The notes under the pieces are model-generated. The model did not search any database. It was given only the letters and a program-made list of their open reading frames with translations, and was not told where the DNA came from. 64,000 nt of DNA from a gamma proteobacterium symbiont of Ctena orbiculata (lineage in GTDB: Bacteria > Pseudomonadota > Gammaproteobacteria > Chromatiales > Chromatiaceae), in the NCBI GenBank assembly GCA_003058495.1, contig QBVC01000018.1:158756-222755 (forward strand). Direction: 5' to 3'. Position 1 is the first letter of the stretch, and each line of letters starts with the position of its first letter. This document shows positions 30,160 through 38,735 of this stretch, in pieces. The position numbers and the translations under genes are program-made.

Positions 30160-31635
30160 TCAATCACTCTGAACGAGAGGCAGGGTAAAACTGAAACAGG
30201 CCCCGCCACTCTCACTATTGGTCGCGGTTATAGTCCCCCCCTGAAGCTCCACCATGCGCCGCGCGATGGCCAATCCCAACCCCGCGTGATTGCCATCCTT
30301 GCCTGCCTGGCGTTTCTTGTAGAAGGGCTCGAAGATATGGGGCAGGTCATCCTCGCTGATGCCGCCGCCGCTGTCGGTGATGCTGACCACCGCCTCCCGC
30401 TCCCGCTCGGAGATCATCAGCGAAACCGTGCCGTCCTTCTCCACGTGGTCGAGGGCGTTGACGATGAGGTTGTCGAGCACCCGCTCGGTGAGGGCGAAAT
30501 CGGCATTCACGTAGGGCTGGTGGCCGCTCACCCGCCAACCCAGGCTGATTCCTGATTCATGGGCACGCAGCTGGAATTTATGGAACACATCCTGCACCAG
30601 CTCCGCCAGCGGCATCGGCTCGCAGACCGGCTGGGTGTCGCGGGCCTCGAGCTGGGCCAGTTCGAAGAGCTCCTCCACCATGCCTTTGAGGCGCTCGCTC
30701 TGATTGAGGGCGATGGCGAGGTACTCGTCCCTGCGCTCTTCGTTGAGCTCCTCCCCCTTCATGTTGACCGTCTCCAGGTAGCCGTGGAGCGCGGCAAGGG
30801 GCGTGCGCAGATCGTGGGAGACCTGGGCCACCAGCTCCCGGCGCAGCCTGTCCTGCTCCTTGAGCTGGCCCCACTGGTCGATGATGCGGGCCGCCATTTC
30901 GTCGAAGGCGGCGCCGAGGCGATCCACCTCATCGCCACCTGGCTCTCTTTTGGCCTTGGCAAAAGGTTCATGATGGGTGAAGTCGCTCTGCTGAAATGTA
31001 GACATCACCTGGGAGAGGCGCTGCACGCGCCGGGTCAGCCAGTGAAACAGCAGCAGACCGGTGAGGAGACCGAATCCCAGGCTCACCGCCACCGCGCTGG
31101 CGCTGTAGCGCAGGACGTAGCTCTCCTCAACCGCCTGCTCGGCGTTGTCGTACTCCTCTCCCCGCAGCACCACGTAGAGATAGCCCGCCGGCATATCACC
31201 GGCAGGCACCGGGGTCACCGAAAAGGCCTTGCGGCGTTCGTGGGAGCGCGGGTCGTCCCCCAGCAGGGGGAAACCCTCGCCGTCCATGAAGGCCTGGATC
31301 GGCTGCAGATCGACCCGCTTGCGTTTCACCTTCCCGGGATCGGCGGAGAAGGCGAGGATCTTGCCCTCCTTGTCGAGCAGGTAGATCTCGATGCTGGGAT
31401 TGATGTCCATGTAGACGCTGAAGGTCTTCTTCAGCGCCTTGTCATCCATCTCGCCAGCGATCACCAGGCCCCTGTCGGCAACGATCCTCGCGGCGAGATC
31501 GCGATTGAAGTGCTGGGTGATCTCCTGCAGGTAGCGCTCGGTGGTCGCGGTGGTGATAAGGGTGTAGAGCAGCCCGGTCACCAGGAAGAGACCGATCAGG
31601 GCGAGGGATAGCCGGGCGTAGAGGGTTCGAAACAT
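30160..31635 (-). CDS. Membrane sensor histidine kinase
   Basis: A 491-residue kinase. TM1 is near residues 9-28, a periplasmic sensor follows to about 175, TM2 lies near 178-198, then HAMP. The DHp domain has VSHDLRTPLAALHGYLE, and the ATPase domain has NLIVNALDHV, DSGGGISEDD and GLGLAIARRMVE. It pairs with the OmpR-type regulator 53 nt upstream. The order downstream of the sucrose cluster suggests it senses osmotic or envelope conditions, but this is inference. Confidence 0.92.
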   Translation of the reverse strand: MFRTLYARLSLALIGLFLVTGLLYTLITTATTERYLQEITQHFNRDLAARIVADRGLVIAGEMDDKALKKTFSVYMDINPSIEIYLLDKEGKILAFSADPGKVKRKRVDLQPIQAFMDGEGFPLLGDDPRSHERRKAFSVTPVPAGDMPAGYLYVVLRGEEYDNAEQAVEESYVLRYSASAVAVSLGFGLLTGLLLFHWLTRRVQRLSQVMSTFQQSDFTHHEPFAKAKREPGGDEVDRLGAAFDEMAARIIDQWGQLKEQDRLRRELVAQVSHDLRTPLAALHGYLETVNMKGEELNEERRDEYLAIALNQSERLKGMVEELFELAQLEARDTQPVCEPMPLAELVQDVFHKFQLRAHESGISLGWRVSGHQPYVNADFALTERVLDNLIVNALDHVEKDGTVSLMISEREREAVVSITDSGGGISEDDLPHIFEPFYKKRQAGKDGNHAGLGLAIARRMVELQGGTITATNSESGGACFSFTLPLVQSD

Positions 31636-31688
31636 TTAACCGGGTCTTTTGTGCAATAGGTTTAGTGATCGGGTATATCTTGCCACAC

Positions 31689-32411
31689 TCACGCCTGCTC
31701 CTCGCTGAATTTGTAGCCCACTCCCCACACCGTGAGCACGTAGCGGGGATCGGCGGGATCCACTTCGATCTTCGAACGCAGTCTGTTGATATGGGAGTTG
31801 ACGGTGTGTTCATAGCCGTCGTGGTTGTATCCCCAGACCTTGTCCAGCAGTTGGATACGGCTGAAGACGCGCCCGGGATGGCGGGCGAAGAAGAGCAGCA
31901 GGTCGAACTCCTTTGCCGTCAATTCCACCGGCCTGTCGTCGATCCTCACACTCCGCTTGTCGACGTCGATGGAGAGGCCGCCGCGCCGGATAAGCTCCTG
32001 GGTATCGCTCTCCGCCCCCTTGCTCTGCAGCGCCTCCATGCGACGAAACAGGGCCTTGATCCGCGCCAGCAGCTCCGGGATGCTGAACGGCTTGGCGAGG
32101 TAGTCGTCGGCCCCCATCTCGAGTCCCACCACCCGGTCGAGCTCCGTGGTCTTGGCGGTCAGCATGAGTATCGCCACGTAGTCGGGGGTGGCGCGCATGC
32201 TGCGGCAGAGAGTCAGGCCGTCGGTGTCCGGCAACATCAGATCGAGCACCACCAGGTCGTAGCTCCCCTGCTTGAACAGCTTCATCGCCGCGGCGCCATT
32301 GCCGGCGATGTCGGCGTCACAGCCGATGTCGGTCAAGTGGGTCTGCACCAGATGTGCGATATCGGGTTCGTCTTCAACGATTAGTACTTTTCTGCGCATT
32401 GGATTGTCCAT
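31689..32411 (-). CDS. OmpR/PhoB-family response regulator
   Basis: A 240-residue regulator. The receiver domain has an acidic pair (EDEPD) and a phospho-acceptor in LVVLDLMLPD. The C-terminal winged helix (about 145-235) has the KEFDLLLFFARHPGRVFSR and RVTYRLR-like DNA-binding elements (NSHINRLRSKIEVDP). The ATG at 32411 is taken; ATG 32399 or GTG 32417 are alternatives, and none has a strong ribosome site. Three 11-bp-spaced repeats lie directly upstream (32445-32471). Confidence 0.92.
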   Translation of the reverse strand: MDNPMRRKVLIVEDEPDIAHLVQTHLTDIGCDADIAGNGAAAMKLFKQGSYDLVVLDLMLPDTDGLTLCRSMRATPDYVAILMLTAKTTELDRVVGLEMGADDYLAKPFSIPELLARIKALFRRMEALQSKGAESDTQELIRRGGLSIDVDKRSVRIDDRPVELTAKEFDLLLFFARHPGRVFSRIQLLDKVWGYNHDGYEHTVNSHINRLRSKIEVDPADPRYVLTVWGVGYKFSEEQA

Positions 32412-32444
32412 TACCACAATTAACCAGAGTCTGATGGCGGAATG

Positions 32445-32471
32445 TTCACATAATTCTCACAAATAGTTCAC
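32445..32471 (-). promoter_or_regulatory. Candidate operator of the OmpR-type regulator
   Basis: On the minus strand, GTGAAC, GTGAGA and GTGAAC occur at exact 11-bp spacing with AT-rich spacers. The first overlaps the ams stop codon, and the last ends 34 nt before the response-regulator start. Tandem half-sites one helical turn apart are typical for OmpR/PhoB-family dimers. Autoregulation by the adjacent regulator is inferred, not shown. Confidence 0.6.
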
Positions 32472-34468
32472 GCCAGGTTGTTTCGCAGCGGATTTTGGAA
32501 TCCCATATCGGGGCGTTCATCGGTCAGCCAATAGAAGTGATAGGGAGGCACCACCAGTTGCTCCTTGAACAGCCTGGGCGACTCACCGGAGTAGATATCC
32601 CTGAGATTGCCGTATTCGAACATGCCGCGATTGCCGAGCGCGGAGAGCTCCATGTACTGGGGTGAATCATCGAAGTTGCAGACCACCAATACCGAACCCA
32701 GGGGCATGAAGGGATCGGTGCGCCAGAAGACGAAGAGGTGTGGGTTGTCGACATCGATCAGCTCACGGTTGTTGAAATCGGCGAAGGCCGGAATCCCCTT
32801 GCGCACCGCGATCATCTTCTTCAGCCCGTCGAAGATCCGCTGTTCCGGGGTACCGTGCTGATGACGACGCTCCGCTCTCTGCCAATCGATCGTGGGCCTG
32901 TGCATCCAGCGGTTGTCCCCGGCCTTGTTTTCGTCCGCCATGAAGCTGCGGTCATTCAGGGTGCCGATCTCATCGCCGTAGTAGAGCAGGGGAATGCCGC
33001 CGAAGGAGCAGACCATGCTGTGCATGAGATGAATGATCTTCACCGCACGCTCGATGGCGGCATCGTCATTCTCTTCAATCGCGGTCTCCAGCCCCACCAG
33101 CGAGGCGAGAGAACCGGAGATGCGCGCATCCCCGGTCTTCTGGTTGACCCCGAAAGGCTCGCCGCGGGCGGGGGAATCGCTGTATCGACCGGTGAAGAAA
33201 TCGACCAGGAATTGGCGATGGGCGGCAGGCTGGTAACCGGCGCGAACGATATCGGCATCGTCGAAGCCGAGCCCGATGTCGTCATGGCAGCGCAGATAAT
33301 TGAGCCAGGTCGCACGATCCAGCTTGGTCGGCAGGCTCTGAATACCCTGCCACAACAGCTGGGTGTTCTTGGTGGCGACGGCGTCCCACAGCAGCGCCAT
33401 GTAGGTGGCGTTGTAGGCGATCTCACACTCCTTGGCGATCACCGCATCCTCGCCGAAGTACTTTGTGATCTCCACCGGGGCGACGATCGCCTCGGCGATG
33501 AAGAGGACCCCCGGCGCGGTGACCTGGCAGCAATCCTTCATCAATTGAAGAATCAGGTGGGCCTCGCGTTCGTTCTGACAGGTTGTACCGATCTTTTTCC
33601 ATAAGAACGCCACTGCGTCGAGGCGCAGGATATCGGCCCCCTGGTTGGCCCAGAAGAGGTTGTTGTCCAGCATCTCGATGAAGACCGAGGGGTTGCTGTA
33701 GTTGAGATCCCACTGGTAGTGGTTGAAGACGGTCATCACCCACTTCTCCATGGTCTCGTCCCAGGTGAAGTTTCCCGGCGAGGTTTCGGGAAAGATCTCC
33801 GGCATGGTCTCTTCGAACATATCGGGGATGTCCCGGTTGTCGAAGATGTAGAAGTAGTCCTGATAGCGCTTCTCGCCGGCCCGCGCCCGCTGCGCCCACT
33901 CGTGTTCGTCGGAGGTGTGGTTGAGCACCATGTCCAGGATCAGCAGCATGCCCCGCTTGCGCGCCGAAGTGGCCATGGTATTGATGTCTTCAAGGTTGCC
34001 GACACGGGGATCCACGTTACGGAAATCACTCACCGCATAGCCGCCGTCGCTCGCCCCCTCGGGGCAGACCATGACCGGCATCACGTGCACCATGTTGATG
34101 CCCAGCTCCTGCAGATAGGGCAGCTTGCTCTCGACCCCCTGGAGGTCTTCGGCGAAGCTGTCGGCATAGAGGGCCATGCCGACCCACTCCTGGCTGAGGA
34201 ACCAGTTGTGGTCCCGCTCCCGCTCGCTGTCGAGCTGCTTGAGGGAGATATGGCGCTGGATATAGCGCGTCGCCATCACCTCCACCAGGTGGATCATCTG
34301 CTCCTTGAAGTCCTCGCGCTTGCCGTAGAGGTAGTGAAACAGCTGATGGATGACATAGAAGTTTGCCCCGAGGCGGGTGTAGAAGTGGCGCAGGTCACGC
34401 TCCCGGAGTTCAGGCTTGATCTCATCGAGTATCTGGTTCAGAAGCGAATGGGAGACCTGTTCATACAT
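32468..34468 (-). CDS. ams: Amylosucrase (GH13)
   Basis: A 666-residue GH13 enzyme that builds alpha-1,4-glucan from sucrose or hydrolyses it. It aligns with Neisseria amylosucrase: nucleophile D284 in LRLDAVAF, acid/base E326 in FIAEAIVAP, and the transition-state Asp in YLRCHDDIG (396-397). Conserved HMPVMVCPEGASDGGYAVS and YYGDEIGTLND are also present. The ATG at 34468 gives MYEQVSHSLLNQ; an ATG at 34513 lies inside a mobile repeat. In methanotrophs ams closes the sps-spp-fruK-ams cluster, the same order seen here. Confidence 0.95.
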   Translation of the reverse strand: MYEQVSHSLLNQILDEIKPELRERDLRHFYTRLGANFYVIHQLFHYLYGKREDFKEQMIHLVEVMATRYIQRHISLKQLDSERERDHNWFLSQEWVGMALYADSFAEDLQGVESKLPYLQELGINMVHVMPVMVCPEGASDGGYAVSDFRNVDPRVGNLEDINTMATSARKRGMLLILDMVLNHTSDEHEWAQRARAGEKRYQDYFYIFDNRDIPDMFEETMPEIFPETSPGNFTWDETMEKWVMTVFNHYQWDLNYSNPSVFIEMLDNNLFWANQGADILRLDAVAFLWKKIGTTCQNEREAHLILQLMKDCCQVTAPGVLFIAEAIVAPVEITKYFGEDAVIAKECEIAYNATYMALLWDAVATKNTQLLWQGIQSLPTKLDRATWLNYLRCHDDIGLGFDDADIVRAGYQPAAHRQFLVDFFTGRYSDSPARGEPFGVNQKTGDARISGSLASLVGLETAIEENDDAAIERAVKIIHLMHSMVCSFGGIPLLYYGDEIGTLNDRSFMADENKAGDNRWMHRPTIDWQRAERRHQHGTPEQRIFDGLKKMIAVRKGIPAFADFNNRELIDVDNPHLFVFWRTDPFMPLGSVLVVCNFDDSPQYMELSALGNRGMFEYGNLRDIYSGESPRLFKEQLVVPPYHFYWLTDERPDMGFQNPLRNNLA

Positions 34469-34483
34469 AAACTGAGAACCTAA

Positions 34484-34593
34484 GGAGCTTCTAATTAATT
34501 CTCTTTTCGTCATCCCGGCGAATGCCGGGATCCAGAAAAATCAAGGATATAGATTCCGGCACTCGCCGGAATGACGAGTTAATCGGAACCTCC
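34484..34593. mobile_element. 110-bp MITE-like palindromic element, copy 2
   Basis: The same length and layout as copy 1 (9158-9267). Terminal repeats are GGAGCTTCTA and, read inward from the right, GGAGGTTCCG. The hairpins CCCGGC-GAAT-GCCGGG and CCGGC-ACTC-GCCGG are intact. The left flank is CTAA and the right flank CAAA, so the putative target duplication has one mismatch. It separates fruK from ams and contains an in-frame upstream ATG for ams. Confidence 0.75.
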
Positions 34594-34743
34594 CAAAAAA
34601 ACAAATTGCCAAAGGGGCTTGCCGGTAGGATAGATAGTAACCCAATGAGTCTGCTTCAGGATAGCCTGCCCAAATGGATCGGAACCCCATTCAGGCATTA
34701 TATAAGAGATGAAAGATCCCGCTACGCAGATAAGCGAATCAGA

Positions 34744-34862
34744 TGTAGGGTGCGGCTTGCCGCACCGGTTCAACATGCCACTTCGCAGACAAGCAATATA
34801 GATGCAGGGACGGCTTGCCGCGCCAATTCAACAGGTCACGGTGCGGCAAGCCGCACCCTACA
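34744..34862. repeat. GTAGGGTGCGGC-type inverted repeat unit
   Basis: Perfect 24-bp inverted arms at 34744-34767 and 34839-34862 (core GTAGGGTGCGGCTTGCCGCA). A partial third copy lies in the loop (34804-34823, GACGGCTTGCCGCGCC). The right arm covers the fruK stop codon. Related copies lie at 38896-38954. The 34469-34857 stretch holds only this unit and the 110-bp element, with no gene. Confidence 0.85.
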
Positions 34863-35745
34863 GTCCTAGCTCCCAGGCATCGACGAAGCCTCGATAAAAA
34901 ACCGCTTCATCCACGACAGCCCCGCGCCGGCCGACGATGGCCGAGGCAAATCCCTGGGCGCGTTCGAGGGTAAGCTGCAACGGCCAGCCCAGCTCCAAGC
35001 CGAGTATGATCACCGACGAGAGGGCATCCCCGGCACCCACCGTATCCACAACAGCGAGATTGATCGCCGGCTCGATGCGGTGGACCTGCTCGTCGGCGGC
35101 CACCGCCAACACCCCCCGCTCGCCAAGCGTCACCACCAGGCCCTGGAGATCGTAGCGCCGCCTGAAGGCGGTTGCCGCTGCCGGCAGGTCATCGTTCTCG
35201 CCGTCGAGCCTGAGCAGCTCATCATCATTCAGTTTGACCCAGTCCGCATCCGCCACCCAATCCAGCACGGACTCCCGCCGCCACCAGGGATCCCGAAGAT
35301 TGACGTCCATGAAGATGCGCCCGGGATGATTCTCCTTCAACCGCTTCAGGGCATCCCTGGCGACGGGATTGCGCAATCCCAGGCTGCCGTGGTAGAGGGT
35401 GGTCGCCTGAAGCGCCTCCAGCTCGTTGCCGGCGATGAAGTCATAGGCCACATCGGCGACGATCTCATAGCTGGGCTCGCCGCCCTCGAGGGTGATCATC
35501 ACCCTGCCCGTGGGGTGCCGCCCATCCCGCTGCAGGCTCCCGGTGTCCATCCCCCACTGCCGCATCGACTGCAGAATGGCATCGCCCTCCCCGTCCCGGC
35601 CGACGCGGCTGATAAAGCGCGGCGCGCGGCCGAATGCCTGCAGATGCCAGGCCACATTGAAGGGGGCGCCGCCCAACACCCGCTCGCCGCCGGGAAAACA
35701 GTCGTACAGCACTTCACCGAAGATCGCAATGCCGCTTCTCTCCAT
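34858..35745 (-). CDS. fruK: PfkB-family fructokinase
   Basis: A 295-residue PfkB/ribokinase-family sugar kinase with GEVLYDCFPGGERVLGGAPFN at the N-terminus and the catalytic DTVGAGDAL motif near residue 247. In the sucrose cluster it would phosphorylate fructose released by amylosucrase, returning it to hexose-phosphate. It follows spp with a 12-nt gap; the ATG at 35745 has AGACAGG upstream, and a GTG at 35751 is possible. The name fruK is used as in methanotroph clusters and is not the 1-phosphofructokinase of E. coli. The stop codon lies in a repeat arm. Confidence 0.9.
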   Translation of the reverse strand: MERSGIAIFGEVLYDCFPGGERVLGGAPFNVAWHLQAFGRAPRFISRVGRDGEGDAILQSMRQWGMDTGSLQRDGRHPTGRVMITLEGGEPSYEIVADVAYDFIAGNELEALQATTLYHGSLGLRNPVARDALKRLKENHPGRIFMDVNLRDPWWRRESVLDWVADADWVKLNDDELLRLDGENDDLPAAATAFRRRYDLQGLVVTLGERGVLAVAADEQVHRIEPAINLAVVDTVGAGDALSSVIILGLELGWPLQLTLERAQGFASAIVGRRGAVVDEAVFYRGFVDAWELGL

Positions 35746-35757
35746 GGTCACCCTGTC

Positions 35758-36606
35758 TCAGCGCGATAACAGCCGGGAGATCAACTGAGGCTGGTAGTGG
35801 GCCGCGCCTTCCAGGATGCCGGCGCTGTAGTTGCCGTTCATCGTCATGAACCCGCCCTTGGCCATGTAGAGGCGCCTGCCGTTGCCATTCTCATCCACAA
35901 GCCGCTGGGCCTGCTGCCTGACCTCGGGTTGGGCGTTCGCCACCAGCACCGCGGGGATCGGACTGATCAGCACCTCCATATCGTTGCCGCTGTCGCCGGA
36001 AAAGAGGGTTTCTTCGAGACCATAGCCCAGTGACTGCCTGAGAAAGTCGATGGCATGGTACTTGGTTGCCCGCTCGGGGAGGACATCGAGCAATCCCGTA
36101 TCGGTGGTCTCATCGATGCTCCATATCAGGCTGGCGGCCACCGCCTGGGCATGGAGTCGACTCTGCATCTCCTCCAGCATCGGCTGAACCGCCAGATCGG
36201 GGGAGGCGTAGTAACTCAGCTTGAAGCGGTTCTGCTTCTCCTCCTCCTGCGGACGCAGGCCCTGGATGTCGGAAAAGAGCCGTTTCAGATCCCCATGGGA
36301 CTTTCCCTTCCAGTCCTGGCTGATCTCCGCTTCCCAATCGGCCCGGTGGCGCCATGCGTCCTCCGCGCCGACCTGATAGAGGCTGGTACCCACGTCGCCG
36401 ATGACATAGTCGGGTTGCGGCAGCGCGTAATCGGCGATCGCCTTTTTCACCAGGCCCCGGTCCCTGCCGCTGACATAGGCGAGGAGAACAGAATCGCTGG
36501 CGCAGAGCTGCTTGAAGCGCTCCATGGCCCCCGGGGACTCGGACTGGGGCCCATTGGGGATAAGGGTTCGATCCAGATCGGTACAGACTAACAAACGTTG
36601 GCTCAT
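35758..36606 (-). CDS. spp: Sucrose-phosphate phosphatase, HAD-IIB
   Basis: A 282-residue HAD hydrolase converting sucrose-6-phosphate to sucrose. Motif I is TDLDRTLIP (nucleophile D and acid D), the motif III lysine lies in the Cof-like cap region, and motif IV is SGDSGNDMEVL. Its ATG overlaps the sps stop by 4 nt, so synthase and phosphatase are translationally coupled, supporting substrate channelling. The specificity assignment rests on the operon; a mannosyl-3-phosphoglycerate phosphatase would look similar. Confidence 0.9.
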   Translation of the reverse strand: MSQRLLVCTDLDRTLIPNGPQSESPGAMERFKQLCASDSVLLAYVSGRDRGLVKKAIADYALPQPDYVIGDVGTSLYQVGAEDAWRHRADWEAEISQDWKGKSHGDLKRLFSDIQGLRPQEEEKQNRFKLSYYASPDLAVQPMLEEMQSRLHAQAVAASLIWSIDETTDTGLLDVLPERATKYHAIDFLRQSLGYGLEETLFSGDSGNDMEVLISPIPAVLVANAQPEVRQQAQRLVDENGNGRRLYMAKGGFMTMNGNYSAGILEGAAHYQPQLISRLLSR

Positions 36607-38735
36607 TGCTCTTCCGGTATGTTACAGCGTTCGAAGAAATCGTAGTGATCGATGGCCTCCAGGATTCCCAGGGCGTGGGAGCGGCTGGCGAAATAGATGC
36701 GTTCGTGATCGATCATGTGGGAGAGCTCCTCGTGGTGGCGGTTGGCCACCACCACCGCCAGGGTGTTGCCGCGCATCATATCCTCATCGGCACCGGAGCC
36801 CCCCGCCACCAGGATGTGTTCCAGGGGGATATCGAGGCGCTGCGCCACGTAGCGCAATGCCTGCCCCTTGGAGGCGCGCGACGGCAGGATATCGAGAAAC
36901 TGGCCGAAGGCGTGGATCACGTTGCAGGTCAGCTCCTCCTTGTGCAGCAGGGCATTGATCTCATCCACCGAGGGCGCCTTGTTGGGATCGTAGTGGTAGG
37001 CGATCTTGAAATAGCTCTGCTCCAGCTTGGGCTGGGCTTTGATCCCGGGCAGGTCCGCCAGCACCCGGCGCACGCTCTTGGGCTGCCAAAGGTGGTCGAT
37101 ATGCTCGATCCAGAAGTCGTCGATGGAGAGCCCGCGGGTGTAGTGAATCTTGGTGCCCAGGCTGCTGATCAGGACATCGGGGATGGGGATGGAGAACTTC
37201 TTCATCATCATCAGCGCATCATCCAGCCGCCTGCCCGTGGCGATGCCGAAGGTGGCGCATTTCCTGTTCTGACGCATCACCTCGACAAACTGTTTCAGCC
37301 CGGACGGATTGCCGAGCAGGTTCTGATCGAGATCGGTAAAGATGGCGCGATCCCGGTAGCGATGCTTGACATGCCTGGGGGGCTTGGTGGGCAGGCGATC
37401 GTGTCCCGCCGGCAGCGGTTCGATGCGGGAGAAGTAGTTCCTGGCGTGGGCCTTCCACGAATAGTGCTTGCGTACCCCGTTCAGGCCGTTGAGGGAGAAT
37501 TTCTGCCACAGGGTGTTGTCGTGGAGAATCTTCAGCAGGCTGCGCCGGATCGCCTTCTTGTCCAACGGATCGACCAGCAGGCCGTTCTGGCAGTTGCCGA
37601 TGATATCCACCGGGCCGCCGTTTTCGGTGGCGATCAGGGGCAGGCCGCTGGCGGCGGCCTCGAGCAGGGTGAGTCCGAAGGGTTCGGTGAGGGCCGGATT
37701 GACGAACACCCCTTTCGCGAGCGATGCCAGGCGATAGATATCGGGCACCTCCTTGGCCAGGTGGCGCTTCGGGATCGCCACACTGCCATAGAGGTCGTAG
37801 AGGTCGATCAGCATCAACAGGTCGGTCATCACCGCCTGGGGACCGCTCTCCATATCCCGGATGTCATCCCGATTGCCGGCGATGATCACCAGGTTGGCCG
37901 CCTTCTGCAGCTGGCTCGATTCGCCGTATACCTCGAGCAGGGTGAGGATATTCTTACGTTCGTCCGGGCGCGACAGGGCGAGTATGATCGGCTTGTCCGG
38001 CTGCTGCAGAAAACGCCCCAGGCTCTTGGCAAAGGGAATCTCGTTGGCGGACGTACCGGGCGGGTGAAACTGGGTCAGATCCGTTCCCGGCGGGATTACC
38101 GCCATATTGTCCGGCTGGTAGTAGTTGTAGAGGCTGTACTGCTCCTCGATCTCGTTATGGGTGCTGGTGATGACCAGATCCGCGTTCGCCAACAGCTCCT
38201 CTTCCGCCTCGATGCGCCGATCCATGTTGTAGCGCTGATCGATCTCCTGTCCGGACAGGCCTTTCGCCAATAGCTGATGGCGCTTGTCGCGCCCCAGGGA
38301 GTGACCGGTATGGACCAGGGGGACACCCAGGAGATGGGAGAGCCTGACCCCGACATAACCGGCATCGGCATAGTGGCTGTGGACGATATCCGGCATGCGC
38401 GGCTGCTCATTCAACCAGTTGAGCAGGTTGTCCATGAAACTGTCGAGGTGGTCCCACAGGGTCTCCTTCATCAGGTAGCCGTCGGGACCCGCATCGACGC
38501 GCACGATCCTCGCCTTGGCGGAGAGGGGTTCGATCACCTCGGCATAGTCATCGCTGACATCGGCATCCACCACCCGCCGCGTCACCAGATCGACCTGAGA
38601 GACCGAGTCCAGCTCCGCCAGCGCCCTGGCCAGGTCGACCACATACTTGGTTTGCCCGCCGGTGTCCGCATCGCGGCCGAGTTCCAGTTCGTGGCCGCGA
38701 ATCAGGCCGTGCACACTTATTAAGCAGATATACAT
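36603..38735 (-). CDS. sps: Sucrose-phosphate synthase with C-terminal HAD-like domain
   Basis: A 710-residue GT4 enzyme making sucrose-6-phosphate from UDP-glucose and fructose-6-phosphate. Residues 1-460 are the glycosyltransferase: HGLIRGHELELGRDADTGGQ, HSHYADAGYVG, HTGHSLG, and the donor-site EPFGLTLLEAAASGLP. Residues about 465-710 form an SPP-like HAD domain (TDLDQNLLGNP, VAGGSGADEDM) with altered motifs, so the domain is likely regulatory or structural. It starts the sps-spp-fruK-ams operon. Sucrose is a compatible solute, suggesting salt adaptation. Confidence 0.95.
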   Translation of the reverse strand: MYICLISVHGLIRGHELELGRDADTGGQTKYVVDLARALAELDSVSQVDLVTRRVVDADVSDDYAEVIEPLSAKARIVRVDAGPDGYLMKETLWDHLDSFMDNLLNWLNEQPRMPDIVHSHYADAGYVGVRLSHLLGVPLVHTGHSLGRDKRHQLLAKGLSGQEIDQRYNMDRRIEAEEELLANADLVITSTHNEIEEQYSLYNYYQPDNMAVIPPGTDLTQFHPPGTSANEIPFAKSLGRFLQQPDKPIILALSRPDERKNILTLLEVYGESSQLQKAANLVIIAGNRDDIRDMESGPQAVMTDLLMLIDLYDLYGSVAIPKRHLAKEVPDIYRLASLAKGVFVNPALTEPFGLTLLEAAASGLPLIATENGGPVDIIGNCQNGLLVDPLDKKAIRRSLLKILHDNTLWQKFSLNGLNGVRKHYSWKAHARNYFSRIEPLPAGHDRLPTKPPRHVKHRYRDRAIFTDLDQNLLGNPSGLKQFVEVMRQNRKCATFGIATGRRLDDALMMMKKFSIPIPDVLISSLGTKIHYTRGLSIDDFWIEHIDHLWQPKSVRRVLADLPGIKAQPKLEQSYFKIAYHYDPNKAPSVDEINALLHKEELTCNVIHAFGQFLDILPSRASKGQALRYVAQRLDIPLEHILVAGGSGADEDMMRGNTLAVVVANRHHEELSHMIDHERIYFASRSHALGILEAIDHYDFFERCNIPEEQ

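Noticed and set aside
34466..34513. Upstream ATG at 34513 as the ams start
   Set aside because: It falls inside the 110-bp repeat and adds 15 residues not seen in amylosucrases; the ATG at 34468 matches family start better.
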